Below are positions 18,067 to 27,503 of a stretch of 64,000 bases of DNA, in pieces (position 1 is the stretch's first letter; the number at the start of each line of letters is the position of its first letter). This DNA comes from Rhizobium sp. ZPR4 (GTDB lineage: Bacteria; Pseudomonadota; Alphaproteobacteria; Rhizobiales; Rhizobiaceae), in NCBI RefSeq assembly GCF_040215725.1, contig NZ_CP157967.1:2108001-2172000 (forward strand), given 5' to 3'. The notes beneath the pieces were generated by a model. It had not been told where the DNA came from and did no database searches. It saw only the letters and a program-made list of their open reading frames with translations. The position numbers and the translations under genes were made by a program.

Positions 18067-18233
18067 TCTTCTGTCCCGGTTGGTCGTTAGTCAGGAATAT
18101 GACAGTTCTCACGAGATAGTCATTTGAAACGTGCTTGTCAGCCGTCTTGCTGGCGATAAGTTGTATTGATTATGAGGCAAATGTGTAACGTCTGCGAATC
18201 ACGCGCACCGTTTTTCTGCCATTGGAGACGCAA

Positions 18234-19247
18234 ATGGGCATGATCAAATCGACCGAAACGACCCTTGACGAGCAGGCCATCATCGCCTCAGCCGAAAAGG
18301 CGCTGAGCGATATCGCCCGCATCCGCGAAGAGGTGTCGAAGGTCATTTTCGGCCAGGAAAGCGTCGTGGAGAACACGCTGCTCGCGGTGCTCGCCGGCGG
18401 TCATGCCCTGCTGGTCGGTGTGCCGGGTCTTGCCAAGACCAAGCTCGTGACGACGCTCGGCGCCGTGCTCGGCCTTGCCTCCAACCGCGTGCAGTTCACG
18501 CCGGACCTGATGCCCTCGGATATTCTCGGCTCCGAAGTGATGGATCAGGACGATACCGGCCGCCGCTCCTTCCGTTTCGTCAAAGGCCCGGTTTTCGCAC
18601 AATTGCTGATGGCCGACGAAATCAACCGCGCCTCGCCGCGCACGCAGTCGGCTTTGCTGCAGTCCATGCAGGAATATCACGTCACCATCGCCGGCCAGCG
18701 CTACGACCTTCCCGCCCCGTTCCACGTTCTCGCAACGCAGAACCCGCTGGAGCAGGAAGGCACCTACCCGCTTCCGGAAGCCCAGCTCGACCGCTTCCTG
18801 CTGCAGGTCGATGTCGATTATCCCGAGCTTGCCGACGAGCGCCGCATCCTGCTCGAAACCACCGGCTTGAGCGAAGCGACGCCGCAGGCCGTCATCGATG
18901 CCGAGCGCCTTCTGGAAATCCAGCAACTGATCCGCCAGATGCCCGTCAGCGACGGCGTGGTCGATGCGATCCTGTCCCTGGTGCGTTCCGCCCGCCCCGG
19001 CCAGGGCAATGCCTCGACGGACAAGCACGTCGCCTGGGGTCCAGGCCCACGCGCCGGCCAGGCAATGATGCTCTGCGCCCGCGCCCGCGCCCTTTACGAG
19101 GGCCGGCTTGCGCCGTCGATCGACGATGTTCATGCGCTTGCCGAGCCAGTGTTGGAACACCGCATGGCGCTGACTTTCGCAGCCCGCGCCGAAGGCATGT
19201 CCGTCCGCGATGTCATTTCAGGGCTGGTCAAACAGTCGAAGTCGTGA
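18234..19247 (+). CDS. MoxR family AAA+ ATPase
   Basis: 337 residues from ATG 18234, with GGAG 8 nt upstream (a TTG 12 nt earlier would swallow the ribosome site). AAA+ features: Walker A GVPGLAKTK (62-70), Walker B LLMADEINRASPRTQSALL and the sensor ATQNPLEQEGTYPLPEAQLD, typical of MoxR. MoxR ATPases act as chaperones that help activate vWA-domain or metal-cofactor proteins encoded alongside. Here they are followed by DUF58, a BatA/DUF4159 membrane protein and another large membrane protein, the standard MoxR-associated module. The client is unknown. Confidence 0.93.
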   Translation: MGMIKSTETTLDEQAIIASAEKALSDIARIREEVSKVIFGQESVVENTLLAVLAGGHALLVGVPGLAKTKLVTTLGAVLGLASNRVQFTPDLMPSDILGSEVMDQDDTGRRSFRFVKGPVFAQLLMADEINRASPRTQSALLQSMQEYHVTIAGQRYDLPAPFHVLATQNPLEQEGTYPLPEAQLDRFLLQVDVDYPELADERRILLETTGLSEATPQAVIDAERLLEIQQLIRQMPVSDGVVDAILSLVRSARPGQGNASTDKHVAWGPGPRAGQAMMLCARARALYEGRLAPSIDDVHALAEPVLEHRMALTFAARAEGMSVRDVISGLVKQSKS

Positions 19248-19273
19248 CCCGGATGTCGAGGAGAGTATAGCGC

Positions 19274-20194
19274 GTGGCATCCATCGGACAGACCGTCAGA
19301 CCGACCTCAGGCAATGATGCCCTCTCCCGAGCCCGTAGTCGCGCCGCCCTCGTGCCGGATTGCCTCGTCGAGGCCAAACGCATCGCCAACACGGTCATTG
19401 CCGGATGGCATGGGCGACGCAAACGCGGCATCGGCGAGAATTTCTGGCAGTTCCGTCCCTATACCGAAGGCGAAAGCCTGTCACGCATCGATTGGCGCCG
19501 CTCGGCCCGCGACGATCATACCTATATCCGCGATCATGAATGGGAAGCCGCCCACACGATCTGGCTCTGGGCCGATCTGTCGCCGTCCATGATGTACAAG
19601 TCGACCTATGGCCATGCTTCCAAGGAAGGCCGTGCGCTCGTCATCATGCTGGCGCTGGCGGAAATCCTGTCCCGTTCCGGCGAGCGCATCGGCTGCCCCG
19701 GCATCATGGAACCGGTTTCGACCCGCAACGCCGCTGAGCGTCTGGCGGCCACGCTGATGCACACGCCGCTTGAAGGCGGCCTGCCGCAGACGGCAATGAT
19801 CCGCGGCTGGAGCGATATCGTGCTGATCGGCGATTTTCTCGACGATGCCGACAGTGTCATGGGCAGGATCGGTCCGCTGGCGCGCCGAGGCCTGCGCGGT
19901 CACGTAATCGAGATCGCCGACCCCGCCGAAGAGCTTTTTCCCTATAGCGGACGCACCGAATTCAGCGATCCCGAAACCGGCTCGAAGCTGATCGCCGGCC
20001 GCGCGGAAAACCTGCGCGACGACTATCAGCGCGCCTATCTCGCCCGCCGCGAAAACCTCGGCCAGTCGCTGCGCCATCTCGGCTGGACCTTCGTCAGCCA
20101 CCGCACCGACAGGCTGGCCTCCGAAGCGCTGGTTGCGGTGCACATGTATCTCTCAGGCATGCCCGCCAGGGTCGCGTCCGGAGGCCAGCCATGA
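19274..20194 (+). CDS. DUF58 domain-containing protein
   Basis: 306 residues from a GTG start at 19274, with GAGGAGAG about 10 nt before. The DUF58 core is clear: RRKRGIGENFWQFRPYTEG (~44-62) and SRIDWRRSARDD, followed by a vWA-like segment LWADLSPSM with a potential MIDAS DxSxS-type start. DUF58 proteins are the usual partners of MoxR ATPases in envelope-related modules. It is 26 nt after moxR and overlaps the next gene by 4 nt, so all are one operon. Confidence 0.92.
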   Translation: MASIGQTVRPTSGNDALSRARSRAALVPDCLVEAKRIANTVIAGWHGRRKRGIGENFWQFRPYTEGESLSRIDWRRSARDDHTYIRDHEWEAAHTIWLWADLSPSMMYKSTYGHASKEGRALVIMLALAEILSRSGERIGCPGIMEPVSTRNAAERLAATLMHTPLEGGLPQTAMIRGWSDIVLIGDFLDDADSVMGRIGPLARRGLRGHVIEIADPAEELFPYSGRTEFSDPETGSKLIAGRAENLRDDYQRAYLARRENLGQSLRHLGWTFVSHRTDRLASEALVAVHMYLSGMPARVASGGQP

Positions 20195-23016
20195 GCGGCC
20201 TCTCCTTCGCATTCGCCTCGCCGGCCATCCTCGGAGCCCTCATCCTGCTCCCCGTCATCTGGTGGCTGCTGCGATTGACCCCGCCGCAGCCGCGAGCGGA
20301 AGTCTTCCCGCCGCTCCGCATCCTGGCGAGCATCCTCAAGCGCGAGGAAACACCGGCACGTAGCCCATGGTGGCTGACGCTGCTGCGCATGCTGCTTGCC
20401 GCTCTTGTCATTCTCGCCATCGCCAATCCGATGTTCAATCCGCGCACCAACACGCTCTCGAGCAACGGTCCGCTGGTGCTGATGATCGACAATAGCTGGG
20501 CGAGCGTTTCGGATTGGGAACGCCGCGTGCGCACCGCCGATGCGCTGATCGACGATGCCGATGCCAAGGGCATTCCTGTCTCCATCTCCTTCACTGCCGA
20601 GCAAGGCAATGACGCGACGCCGGGCGCTGCGACATCGGCCCGCGACAAGCTGCATGCGATGAATCCGCGGCCGCTGGTGCCGGACCGCCAGCGCGCGGCC
20701 GACGCCGTGAAGGCGGCGCTCAACGGCACGAAGCCGGGCACGATCGCCTTCATCTCCGACGGCGTCGAGAGCAAGGAAAAGGACGATATCGTCAGCCGGC
20801 TGGCCGCCCTTCAACCGAGCGAACTGCGATTGATCGAAGGCAACGGCCAGGACATCGTCGCGCTTACCGGCGCGGCCAATACCGCCAGCAACATGACCGT
20901 TACGGCAACGCGGCTGAACGGCACCGGCCCGATGCGCCTTGGGCTGACTGCACAGGACAATCAGGGACGGCCGATCGCCGCTGGTTCGCTTGACTTCGCG
21001 GGCGGGCAGACGGTTGCGACCGGTTCAATCGCCGCACCCTTCGAAATGCGCAATGATTTCGCCCGCATCAGCATCGACCGCCAGGCAAGCGCCGGCAGCG
21101 TCTATCTGCTCGATGACGGTTTTCGCCGCCGCCGCGTGGCGCTCCTCTCCGGTCAGGCCGCCGACGAATTCCAGCCGATCCTGTCACCGCTCTATTATAT
21201 CCAGCGTGCGCTTCAACCCTATGCCGATCTGACCCAGCCCAACAGCGCCGATCTGGCAAAGTCGATCCCCCAATTGCTCGCGGGCAATCCCTCGGTCATC
21301 ATCATGGCCGATGTCGGCCGCCTGCCGCAGGAAACCTATGCGCCGCTGCAGAAGTGGATTGAGAATGGCGGCACGCTTGTCCGCTTCGCCGGACCGCGCC
21401 TCGCCGCGGCACCCGCTGACGATCCTCTTGTTCCCGTCACGTTACGGCAGGGCGAACGTACATTCGGCGGCGCGCTTTCCTGGGCCGAGCCGCAGCCGCT
21501 TGCCGACTTCCCATCATTCGGTCCCTTCGCCGGCATGCCGAAACCGAACAATGTCCTGATCAAGCGGCAGGTTCTGGCCGAGCCGACGCCGGATCTTGCC
21601 GAACGCACCTGGGCAAGCCTTGCCGACGGCACGCCGCTGGTGACCGAAAAACAGATGCAGGCCGGCCGCATCGTGCTCTTCCACGTCAGCGCTGAGCCGC
21701 AATGGTCCGATCTGCCGATATCAGGCGATTTCGTCGAGATGCTGCGCCGTATCGTGCAGCTGTCGCGTGCCGGTGGCGTCGCCTCGGGGCAAGGGGCTGC
21801 CTCCAAGGCGAGCGAAGCCATGCCGCCTTTCCGGCTTTTGACCGCCAAGGGTGTGCTCACCAGCGAGATCGGCAGCGCTCGTCCGCTGGAACCGATCAGC
21901 AACGGAGCGGCAATCGCCAGTTTCGACAACCCGCCCGGCCTCTATGGTTCCGAAGAGGGCTTTAGCGCGCTCAATACCTTGCCGAGCGGCACGGCACTTA
22001 AGCCGCTGGATGCCTCCGCAGCTGGTACAATCGCACAAGAAGGCCTGATCGGCGGCGAAGCATGGTCGGCAAAGCCGATCCTCTTCACCCTCGCCTTCCT
22101 CCTGCTGCTGACCGACAGCATTATCGTGCTGTTCATGAATGGCGCCTTCCCGCGCCTGGGCAGATCGGCCAGGACGATTGCTGGCGGTGCGGCGATACTG
22201 CTGCTGGCCGCCTCGCTCGCCGTGTTCCTGCATCCGACAGGCGCGCTCGCCAACGATTCCAAACCGGGCGACGATGCCATCTTCTCGCGGCTGGATAAGA
22301 CACATCTTGCCTATATCGTCACTGGCGAAACGGACGTCGATCATATTTCGGAGCGCGGGCTTGCCGGCCTCTCCGATTACCTCACCTATCGCACGACGCT
22401 CGAACCCGGCCCGCCGGTGGGCGTGGATCCCGCCAAGGATGAGCTCGCCTTTTACCCGCTTATCTACTGGCCGATTTCAGCAACCGCGCCGATGCCGTCC
22501 AACGATGCCATCAACCGCATCGACGCCTATATGCGCAATGGCGGCACCGTCCTTTTCGACACGCGTGATGCCATCGACACGATGGGCGACACCTCGTCGC
22601 CGAGCCCGAATGGCCAGCGGCTGCAGCAGATCCTTGCCAATCTCGACATCCCTCCGCTGGAGCCGGTGCCTGCAGGTCATGTGCTGACCAAATCCTTCTA
22701 CCTGCTGTCGAGCTTTCCCGGCCGCTATGCCGACAGCCCGCTCTGGGTAGAGGCGCGTCAGGATGCGCGCCGCGACGCAAACGCCGTCGCCACCTCCGAC
22801 GGAGTGACGCCGATCATGATCACGGGCAATGATTTTGCGGGCGCCTGGGCCGTCGATGACAACGGCTCGCCGCTGCTGCCGACCGTGCCGCCGGATGAGA
22901 CCCAGCGCGAATATGCCTATCGCACCGGCGTCAATATCATGATGTACATGCTGACCGGCAACTATAAGTCCGATCAGGTCCACGTTCCCGATATTCTGCA
23001 GCGCTTGGGGCAATAG
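20191..23016 (+). CDS. BatA-N-terminal / DUF4159 membrane protein
   Basis: 941 residues. The N-terminus has two hydrophobic helices (LGALILLPVIWWLLRL and LLRMLLAALVILAIA), typical of the BatA/aerotolerance-regulator N-terminal domain. A vWA-like region follows (LVLMIDNSWASVSDWERRV), then a long periplasmic section, two more spans near 625-690, and a C-terminal DUF4159 domain with YPLIYWPISATAP and RNGGTVLFDTRDA, a class I glutamine-amidotransferase-like fold without an obvious catalytic Cys. It overlaps DUF58 by 4 nt. The role is presumably an envelope assembly or stress function run with MoxR; no experimental role is known to me. Confidence 0.87.
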   Translation: MSGLSFAFASPAILGALILLPVIWWLLRLTPPQPRAEVFPPLRILASILKREETPARSPWWLTLLRMLLAALVILAIANPMFNPRTNTLSSNGPLVLMIDNSWASVSDWERRVRTADALIDDADAKGIPVSISFTAEQGNDATPGAATSARDKLHAMNPRPLVPDRQRAADAVKAALNGTKPGTIAFISDGVESKEKDDIVSRLAALQPSELRLIEGNGQDIVALTGAANTASNMTVTATRLNGTGPMRLGLTAQDNQGRPIAAGSLDFAGGQTVATGSIAAPFEMRNDFARISIDRQASAGSVYLLDDGFRRRRVALLSGQAADEFQPILSPLYYIQRALQPYADLTQPNSADLAKSIPQLLAGNPSVIIMADVGRLPQETYAPLQKWIENGGTLVRFAGPRLAAAPADDPLVPVTLRQGERTFGGALSWAEPQPLADFPSFGPFAGMPKPNNVLIKRQVLAEPTPDLAERTWASLADGTPLVTEKQMQAGRIVLFHVSAEPQWSDLPISGDFVEMLRRIVQLSRAGGVASGQGAASKASEAMPPFRLLTAKGVLTSEIGSARPLEPISNGAAIASFDNPPGLYGSEEGFSALNTLPSGTALKPLDASAAGTIAQEGLIGGEAWSAKPILFTLAFLLLLTDSIIVLFMNGAFPRLGRSARTIAGGAAILLLAASLAVFLHPTGALANDSKPGDDAIFSRLDKTHLAYIVTGETDVDHISERGLAGLSDYLTYRTTLEPGPPVGVDPAKDELAFYPLIYWPISATAPMPSNDAINRIDAYMRNGGTVLFDTRDAIDTMGDTSSPSPNGQRLQQILANLDIPPLEPVPAGHVLTKSFYLLSSFPGRYADSPLWVEARQDARRDANAVATSDGVTPIMITGNDFAGAWAVDDNGSPLLPTVPPDETQREYAYRTGVNIMMYMLTGNYKSDQVHVPDILQRLGQ

Positions 23017-23017
23017 T

Positions 23018-25090
23018 ATGAATATCGGTTTTGCCCCTTTCCTCCCCTGGCCCGTGCTTGCCGCTTTGGCGGTGCTGACGCTCGCCATCGCGGCGCTCGC
23101 CATCTACAGGCGCCTGCGCGGCGGCTGGATTCGCGCCTTGGCAGGCATCGCCCTGCTGGCGGCACTCGCCAACCCGGTGCTGATGCAGGAGGATCGCGAT
23201 CAGCTGACGACGATCGTCCCCGTCGTCGTCGACCGCAGCCTCAGTCAGCAGACGCCGGAACGCGCGAAGATGACGGATGAAGCGCTCGCGATGCTCAAGG
23301 ATCGGCTGGCGCAATTCCCGCGCATAGAGCCCCGCATCGTCGAGTTCCGTGATCCGGTGGAATCGGATTCGCCGTCGACACGGCTTTTCTCCGCCCTCTC
23401 CTCGGCGATCGCCGACGTCCCTCCGGCCCGTATCGGCGGCGCCATCTTCCTGACCGACGGCCAAATTCACGATATCCCCGGCGTCAATCAGCAGCTCGGC
23501 TTCGACGCGCCGATCCACGGGCTGATAACAGGCAAGCCGGATGAATTCGATCGCCGCATTGAAATCGTGCGCGCACCTCGCTTCGGTCTCGTCAATGAAG
23601 AGCAGCAACTCGTGTTTCGTGTCGTTGACGACGGCAAAAGCCCGGGCGGCACCGCAGCGGTGACGGTCAAGATGAATGGCGACGAGATCGCCACGCTGCA
23701 GGCAACGCCCGGCCAGGATACACCCTTTAGTTTCAAGGTGCCTCGCGCCGGCAACAATGTCCTCGAATTTGCCGTGGCCGACGTGCCGGGCGAAGTCACC
23801 GGCATCAACAATCAAACGGTCCAGCTGATCGAAGGCATCCGCCAGAACATGCGCGTTCTCCTCGTTTCGGGTGAACCGCATGCCGGCGAGCGCGCCTGGC
23901 GCAACCTGTTGAAATCGGATGCGTCGGTCGATCTCGTGCATTTCACCATTCTGCGCCCGCCGGACAAGCAGGATGGCACGCCGATCAACGAACTGTCGCT
24001 GATCGCCTTCCCGACGCGCGAGCTTTTCGTCGACAAGATCAGTTCCTTCGACCTGATCATTTTCGATCGCTATCAGGACCGTCAGAACGTCCTGCCGACG
24101 ATCTATTATGATTACATGGCGCAATATGTCGAAAACGGCGGCGCCCTGCTTGTGGCAGCTGGTCCCGAACATGCCGGCGGCAGTTCGATCGCGCTGACGC
24201 CGCTTGCTTCGGTGCTGCCGGCCGAGCCGACCGGCCAGATGATCGAGAAGGCCTTTTATCCGCGCCTGTCGGATCAGGGCCGCAAGCACCCGGTGACGCG
24301 CGGTCTGGATGGCTCCGACACCGAACCGCCGCATTGGGGCCGCTGGTTCCGCAGCGTCGACGTCGAGAAGCCGCAGGGCCAGACCGTCATGGTCGGCGCC
24401 GACAACAGCCCATTGCTGGTGCTGAACCGTGTCGGCCAGGGCCGTGTCGCCATGCTGCTCTCGGACGAAGGCTGGCTCTGGGCGCGCGGCTTCGAAGGCG
24501 GCGGCCCGCATGTGTCGCTCTATCGCCGCATCGCCCATTGGCTCTTGAAGGAGCCGGCGCTGGAAGAAGAAGCGCTGACGGCAAATGCGGCTGGCCGCAC
24601 GCTGCAGGTGACGCGCCAGACCATCGGCGACGATCCCGGCCCCGCCACGATCAAAACGCCATCGGGCAAGAGTGAGACCCTGCCGCTCAAGCAGACGCAG
24701 CCAGGTCTTTATCAGGCCGAGAAGCATATGAACGAGATCGGCCTCTACCAGATCGCCAACGGCAATCTGTCGACACTGGTTCATATCGGCGCCATCGATG
24801 CTCCGGAGTTCAAGGCGATGATCTCGACCACCGAGACGCTGAAACCGCTGGCACAGAAGACCAAAGGTCTCGTCACTCGCGTTGCCGGTGCCAATGGTAG
24901 CGTGACGGTGCCGCAGGTCCTGCCGGTGCGCGGCGCGGTGCGTGTCGCCGACGGCCAGCGCTTGACCATCCGCATGACCGATGAAACCGTCTTGAAGGGC
25001 ATCAATACCCTGCCGCTGTTTGCCGGCTTTGCCGGTCTTGCGGCCCTCCTCTTTGCCTTCTCTGCCACATGGTGGCGCGAAGGACGGTGA
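23018..25090 (+). CDS. Large membrane protein of the MoxR cluster
   Basis: 690 residues starting one base after the previous stop. Two N-terminal helices (LAALAVLTLAIAALAIY and ALAGIALLAALANPVLM), an extended periplasmic part with a vWA-like strand (TIVPVVVDRSLSQQTP) and a GATase-like segment (MRVLLVSGEPHAGERAWRN, then GALLVAAGPEHAGG), and one C-terminal helix (LFAGFAGLAALLFAFSATW). The architecture mirrors the upstream DUF4159 protein without its C-terminal domain, suggesting old duplication and a heteromeric complex. Gene order moxR-DUF58-DUF4159-this is typical for alphaproteobacteria. Function unknown. Confidence 0.83.
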   Translation: MNIGFAPFLPWPVLAALAVLTLAIAALAIYRRLRGGWIRALAGIALLAALANPVLMQEDRDQLTTIVPVVVDRSLSQQTPERAKMTDEALAMLKDRLAQFPRIEPRIVEFRDPVESDSPSTRLFSALSSAIADVPPARIGGAIFLTDGQIHDIPGVNQQLGFDAPIHGLITGKPDEFDRRIEIVRAPRFGLVNEEQQLVFRVVDDGKSPGGTAAVTVKMNGDEIATLQATPGQDTPFSFKVPRAGNNVLEFAVADVPGEVTGINNQTVQLIEGIRQNMRVLLVSGEPHAGERAWRNLLKSDASVDLVHFTILRPPDKQDGTPINELSLIAFPTRELFVDKISSFDLIIFDRYQDRQNVLPTIYYDYMAQYVENGGALLVAAGPEHAGGSSIALTPLASVLPAEPTGQMIEKAFYPRLSDQGRKHPVTRGLDGSDTEPPHWGRWFRSVDVEKPQGQTVMVGADNSPLLVLNRVGQGRVAMLLSDEGWLWARGFEGGGPHVSLYRRIAHWLLKEPALEEEALTANAAGRTLQVTRQTIGDDPGPATIKTPSGKSETLPLKQTQPGLYQAEKHMNEIGLYQIANGNLSTLVHIGAIDAPEFKAMISTTETLKPLAQKTKGLVTRVAGANGSVTVPQVLPVRGAVRVADGQRLTIRMTDETVLKGINTLPLFAGFAGLAALLFAFSATWWREGR

Positions 25091-25095
25091 ATGTG

Positions 25096-25518
25096 ATGAA
25101 GATCGATGTGACAGACACTCCGTCAGAAAGCGAACTCGCCGCCATTAGCGAAGGATTGACGGCTTTCAACACCATCGACGTCGGCCCGTCCGGGCGGCAA
25201 TCCCTGGCGGTTCTGATCCGTGACGATGCCGGCAAGACCATTGGCGGCATATCCGGCTACACCGCCTGGGGATGGCTGTTCACGCAATGGCTTTTCGTGC
25301 CGGAAAGCCTGCGCGGCCAAGGCATGGCCGGAAAGCTCCTGGAGGCGGCGGAAACGGAGGCAAGCGCGCGCGGCTGTTTCGGCGCGTGGATCGATACCTT
25401 CAATCCGCAGGCGCTGAAAGCCTACCAGCGGCAAGGCTATGCCATTTTTGGCGAACTGCCGGATTTCCCGGCCGGTCGCAGCCGGGTCTTTCTGCAGAAG
25501 AAGTTGTCGCCTCGCTGA
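25096..25518 (+). CDS. GNAT family N-acetyltransferase
   Basis: 140 residues from ATG 25096. The acetyl-CoA-binding motif A is VPESLRGQGMAGKLLEAAE (~73-91, R/Q-x-x-G-x-G/A), followed by the beta-strand ARGCFGAWIDTFNPQALKAY and the typical C-terminal GYAIFGELPDFP. It starts 5 nt after the MoxR-cluster membrane protein and is probably the last gene of that operon. GTG codons at 25087 and 25093 are alternative starts. Substrate unknown; convergent with another GNAT gene, with 33 bp between. Confidence 0.87.
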   Translation: MKIDVTDTPSESELAAISEGLTAFNTIDVGPSGRQSLAVLIRDDAGKTIGGISGYTAWGWLFTQWLFVPESLRGQGMAGKLLEAAETEASARGCFGAWIDTFNPQALKAYQRQGYAIFGELPDFPAGRSRVFLQKKLSPR

Positions 25519-25551
25519 TATCAAGCAGGGCGATCTTTCGTCGATAGCACT

Positions 25552-26148
25552 TTACACGGCGATCGCCGTGAGCTGCACGATATCATCCGCCGTGAGCTGC
25601 ACGATATCATCCAGATCGTCGTCTTCGGCCGCGATAGCCGGATCGGGATCATCGCGCCAGATGATCGAACCGTGCAGGCGCGCATGCGTATCCCCGGCAA
25701 TCGGCACGACCAGCACCCGATTGGGATCGACAGGCCCCGGGAAAGTCAAGGCGTTATAGGCGACCTTCTCGAAGCCGAGCGGACAATAATAGGGCGGGTC
25801 GCCGATGAGGATGACGGCCTCCGATCCCTTGCGCTTGGCAGCAGCCACCGCGATCCGCACAAGCTCGCGGCCTATGCCCTTGTTCTTGTGCGACGGACGC
25901 ACCGCAAGCGGGCCAAGCAGATGTCCCTTGACCGATCCGGCCAGCACCGGCGTCATCCGCACGGAGGCAATCGTCTCGCCATCATCGGCGCAGATGAAGG
26001 ACAGCGACAGGTCATGCGGCCCCTGTTCGCGAATACGAGCAGCGGCACGGGTGAACCGTCCCGGACCGAAAGCTTCTTCGTTGATGAGTTCGATAGCAGC
26101 GTCGTGCGACGCATCCTCGGTGAGGTAGACCAGATCGTGCTTGTACAT
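25552..26148 (-). CDS. GNAT family N-acetyltransferase with duplicated C-terminal tail
   Basis: 198 residues from ATG 26148 (MYKHDLVYLTEDASHD). The acetyl-CoA site is LAVRPSHKNKGIGRELVRIA (~96-115), preceded by GPLAV and followed by VILIGDPPYYCPLGFEKV, a block common in the YhbS-type subgroup. The open frame extends 17 codons upstream, but these look like leader. The C-terminus is unusual: DDIVQLTADDIVQLT results from a perfect 24-bp tandem duplication (25565-25612), so the protein is 8 residues longer than its ancestor. The substrate is unknown. Confidence 0.86.
   Translation of the reverse strand: MYKHDLVYLTEDASHDAAIELINEEAFGPGRFTRAAARIREQGPHDLSLSFICADDGETIASVRMTPVLAGSVKGHLLGPLAVRPSHKNKGIGRELVRIAVAAAKRKGSEAVILIGDPPYYCPLGFEKVAYNALTFPGPVDPNRVLVVPIAGDTHARLHGSIIWRDDPDPAIAAEDDDLDDIVQLTADDIVQLTAIAV
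25565..25612. repeat. Perfect 24-bp tandem duplication inside a GNAT gene
   Basis: Two adjacent identical 24-nt copies starting GCCGTGAGCTGCACGATATC (25565-25588 and 25589-25612). The unit is a multiple of three, so the frame is kept and eight residues (DIVQLTAD register) are repeated near the C-terminus of the acetyltransferase. Confidence 0.97.
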
Positions 26149-26498
26149 TAGCCCAAGAAAACCAGATAGACGGACGATATTGTTCCCGAAAGCGCTCATC
26201 GAGCGTTCAAGATCATCGGCGTCGTCGCAGGCTTCTGGTTACCTTCATGACAAGGGGTCCTTAAAGTGTGAAAAGCCGGATAGCAGGAAATATTCGGCGC
26301 GTCCAATGCAAAATGCATCCTGCCGTTCATTCATGCAAGATCGTGTCGGCATCATGTCTTTTATCGAGTCCGGCGCCCTGCATGAGGCAGCCGACCGCAC
26401 CTATGACGCAGTGTTCATCATTTGCCGTCTCGAAATCCGGCGCGCATGCCGTATCTTCAGATACATAGATTTCGGCAGTTTCCCGAAAGGATCGAGCA

Positions 26499-27488
26499 AT
26501 GGGCATGTTGGTGGACGGCGTCTGGCACGACGCCTGGTATGATACCAAGGAGACGAAGGGCCATTTCAAACGCGCCGCGTCGCAATTTCGAAACTGGGTG
26601 ACCGCAGATGGCAGCGCCGGCCCCACAGGCAACGGCGGCTTCAAGGCAGAGGCCGGGCGCTATCATCTCTATGTCTCGCTCGCCTGCCCCTGGGCACATC
26701 GAACCCTGATTTTCCGCAGGCTGAAGAAGCTGGAGGAGTTGATCTCCGTCTCGATCGTCGATCCGCTGATGGTTGAAAACGGCTGGGAATTCAAGGGGAA
26801 AGACGGCGGCACCGTCGACCATCTCTTCGACGCGACGAAGCTCTGGGAGGTCTATGTCAAGGCCGATCCGCATTATTCCGGCCGCGTGACCGTTCCCGTT
26901 CTTTGGGACAAGCAGACTGGCACGATCGTCAACAACGAATCGGCCGAAATCATCCGCATGTTCAACACGGCATTCGATGGCCTGACCCACTCCACGGCGG
27001 ATTTTTATCCCACCGATCTGCGGGCCGATATCGATGCTTTGAACGAGCAGGTCTATGACACCGTCAACAACGGCGTCTACAAGGCAGGCTTTGCGACGAC
27101 GCAGGAAGCTTACCAGGAAAACGCGCTCCGTCTCTTCGAAACCCTCGATAGGCTGGACCAGCGGCTGGCAACACAGCGCTATCTGTTCGGAGATCGGTTG
27201 ACTGAAGCCGACTGGCGGCTGTTCACGACGCTCATCCGCTTCGACGCCGTCTATGTCGGACATTTCAAATGCAATATCCGCCGCATCGCCGATTATGCCA
27301 ACCTCTCGGCCTATCTCCGGGATCTCTATCAGATCACCGGCGTTGCCGAGACGGTAAACATTGCGCACATCAAGAACCACTACTATCGCAGCCACAGGAC
27401 AATCAATCCGACAGGCATCGTGCCGATCGGCCCGGAACTGGATTTCGATCGCCCGCATGGGCGCGAGCGGCTGGCAAAAGCCGCCTGA
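26499..27488 (+). CDS. Glutathionyl-hydroquinone reductase (Xi-class GST, YqjG/PcpF-like)
   Basis: 329 residues. The catalytic CPWAHR motif (Cys63) and a following RRLKKLEELISVSIVDPLM segment are diagnostic of Xi-class glutathione transferases, which remove glutathione from S-glutathionyl-hydroquinones using Cys rather than Tyr/Ser chemistry. The C-terminal helical domain has the conserved RFDAVYVGHFKCNIRRI block and NPTGIVPIGP end. Length is typical. The divergent gap 26149-26498 to the GNAT gene (about 350 bp) contains no further gene that I recognise and should hold both promoters. Confidence 0.93.
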   Translation: MGMLVDGVWHDAWYDTKETKGHFKRAASQFRNWVTADGSAGPTGNGGFKAEAGRYHLYVSLACPWAHRTLIFRRLKKLEELISVSIVDPLMVENGWEFKGKDGGTVDHLFDATKLWEVYVKADPHYSGRVTVPVLWDKQTGTIVNNESAEIIRMFNTAFDGLTHSTADFYPTDLRADIDALNEQVYDTVNNGVYKAGFATTQEAYQENALRLFETLDRLDQRLATQRYLFGDRLTEADWRLFTTLIRFDAVYVGHFKCNIRRIADYANLSAYLRDLYQITGVAETVNIAHIKNHYYRSHRTINPTGIVPIGPELDFDRPHGRERLAKAA

Positions 27489-27503
27489 CCCAAGCGCCTG
27501 AAG

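Noticed and set aside
22937..24784. Long minus-strand open frame opposite the MoxR-cluster membrane protein
   Set aside because: The plus-strand genes overlap or abut neatly and show membrane spans; the antisense frame has Arg/His-rich composition typical of a shadow frame.
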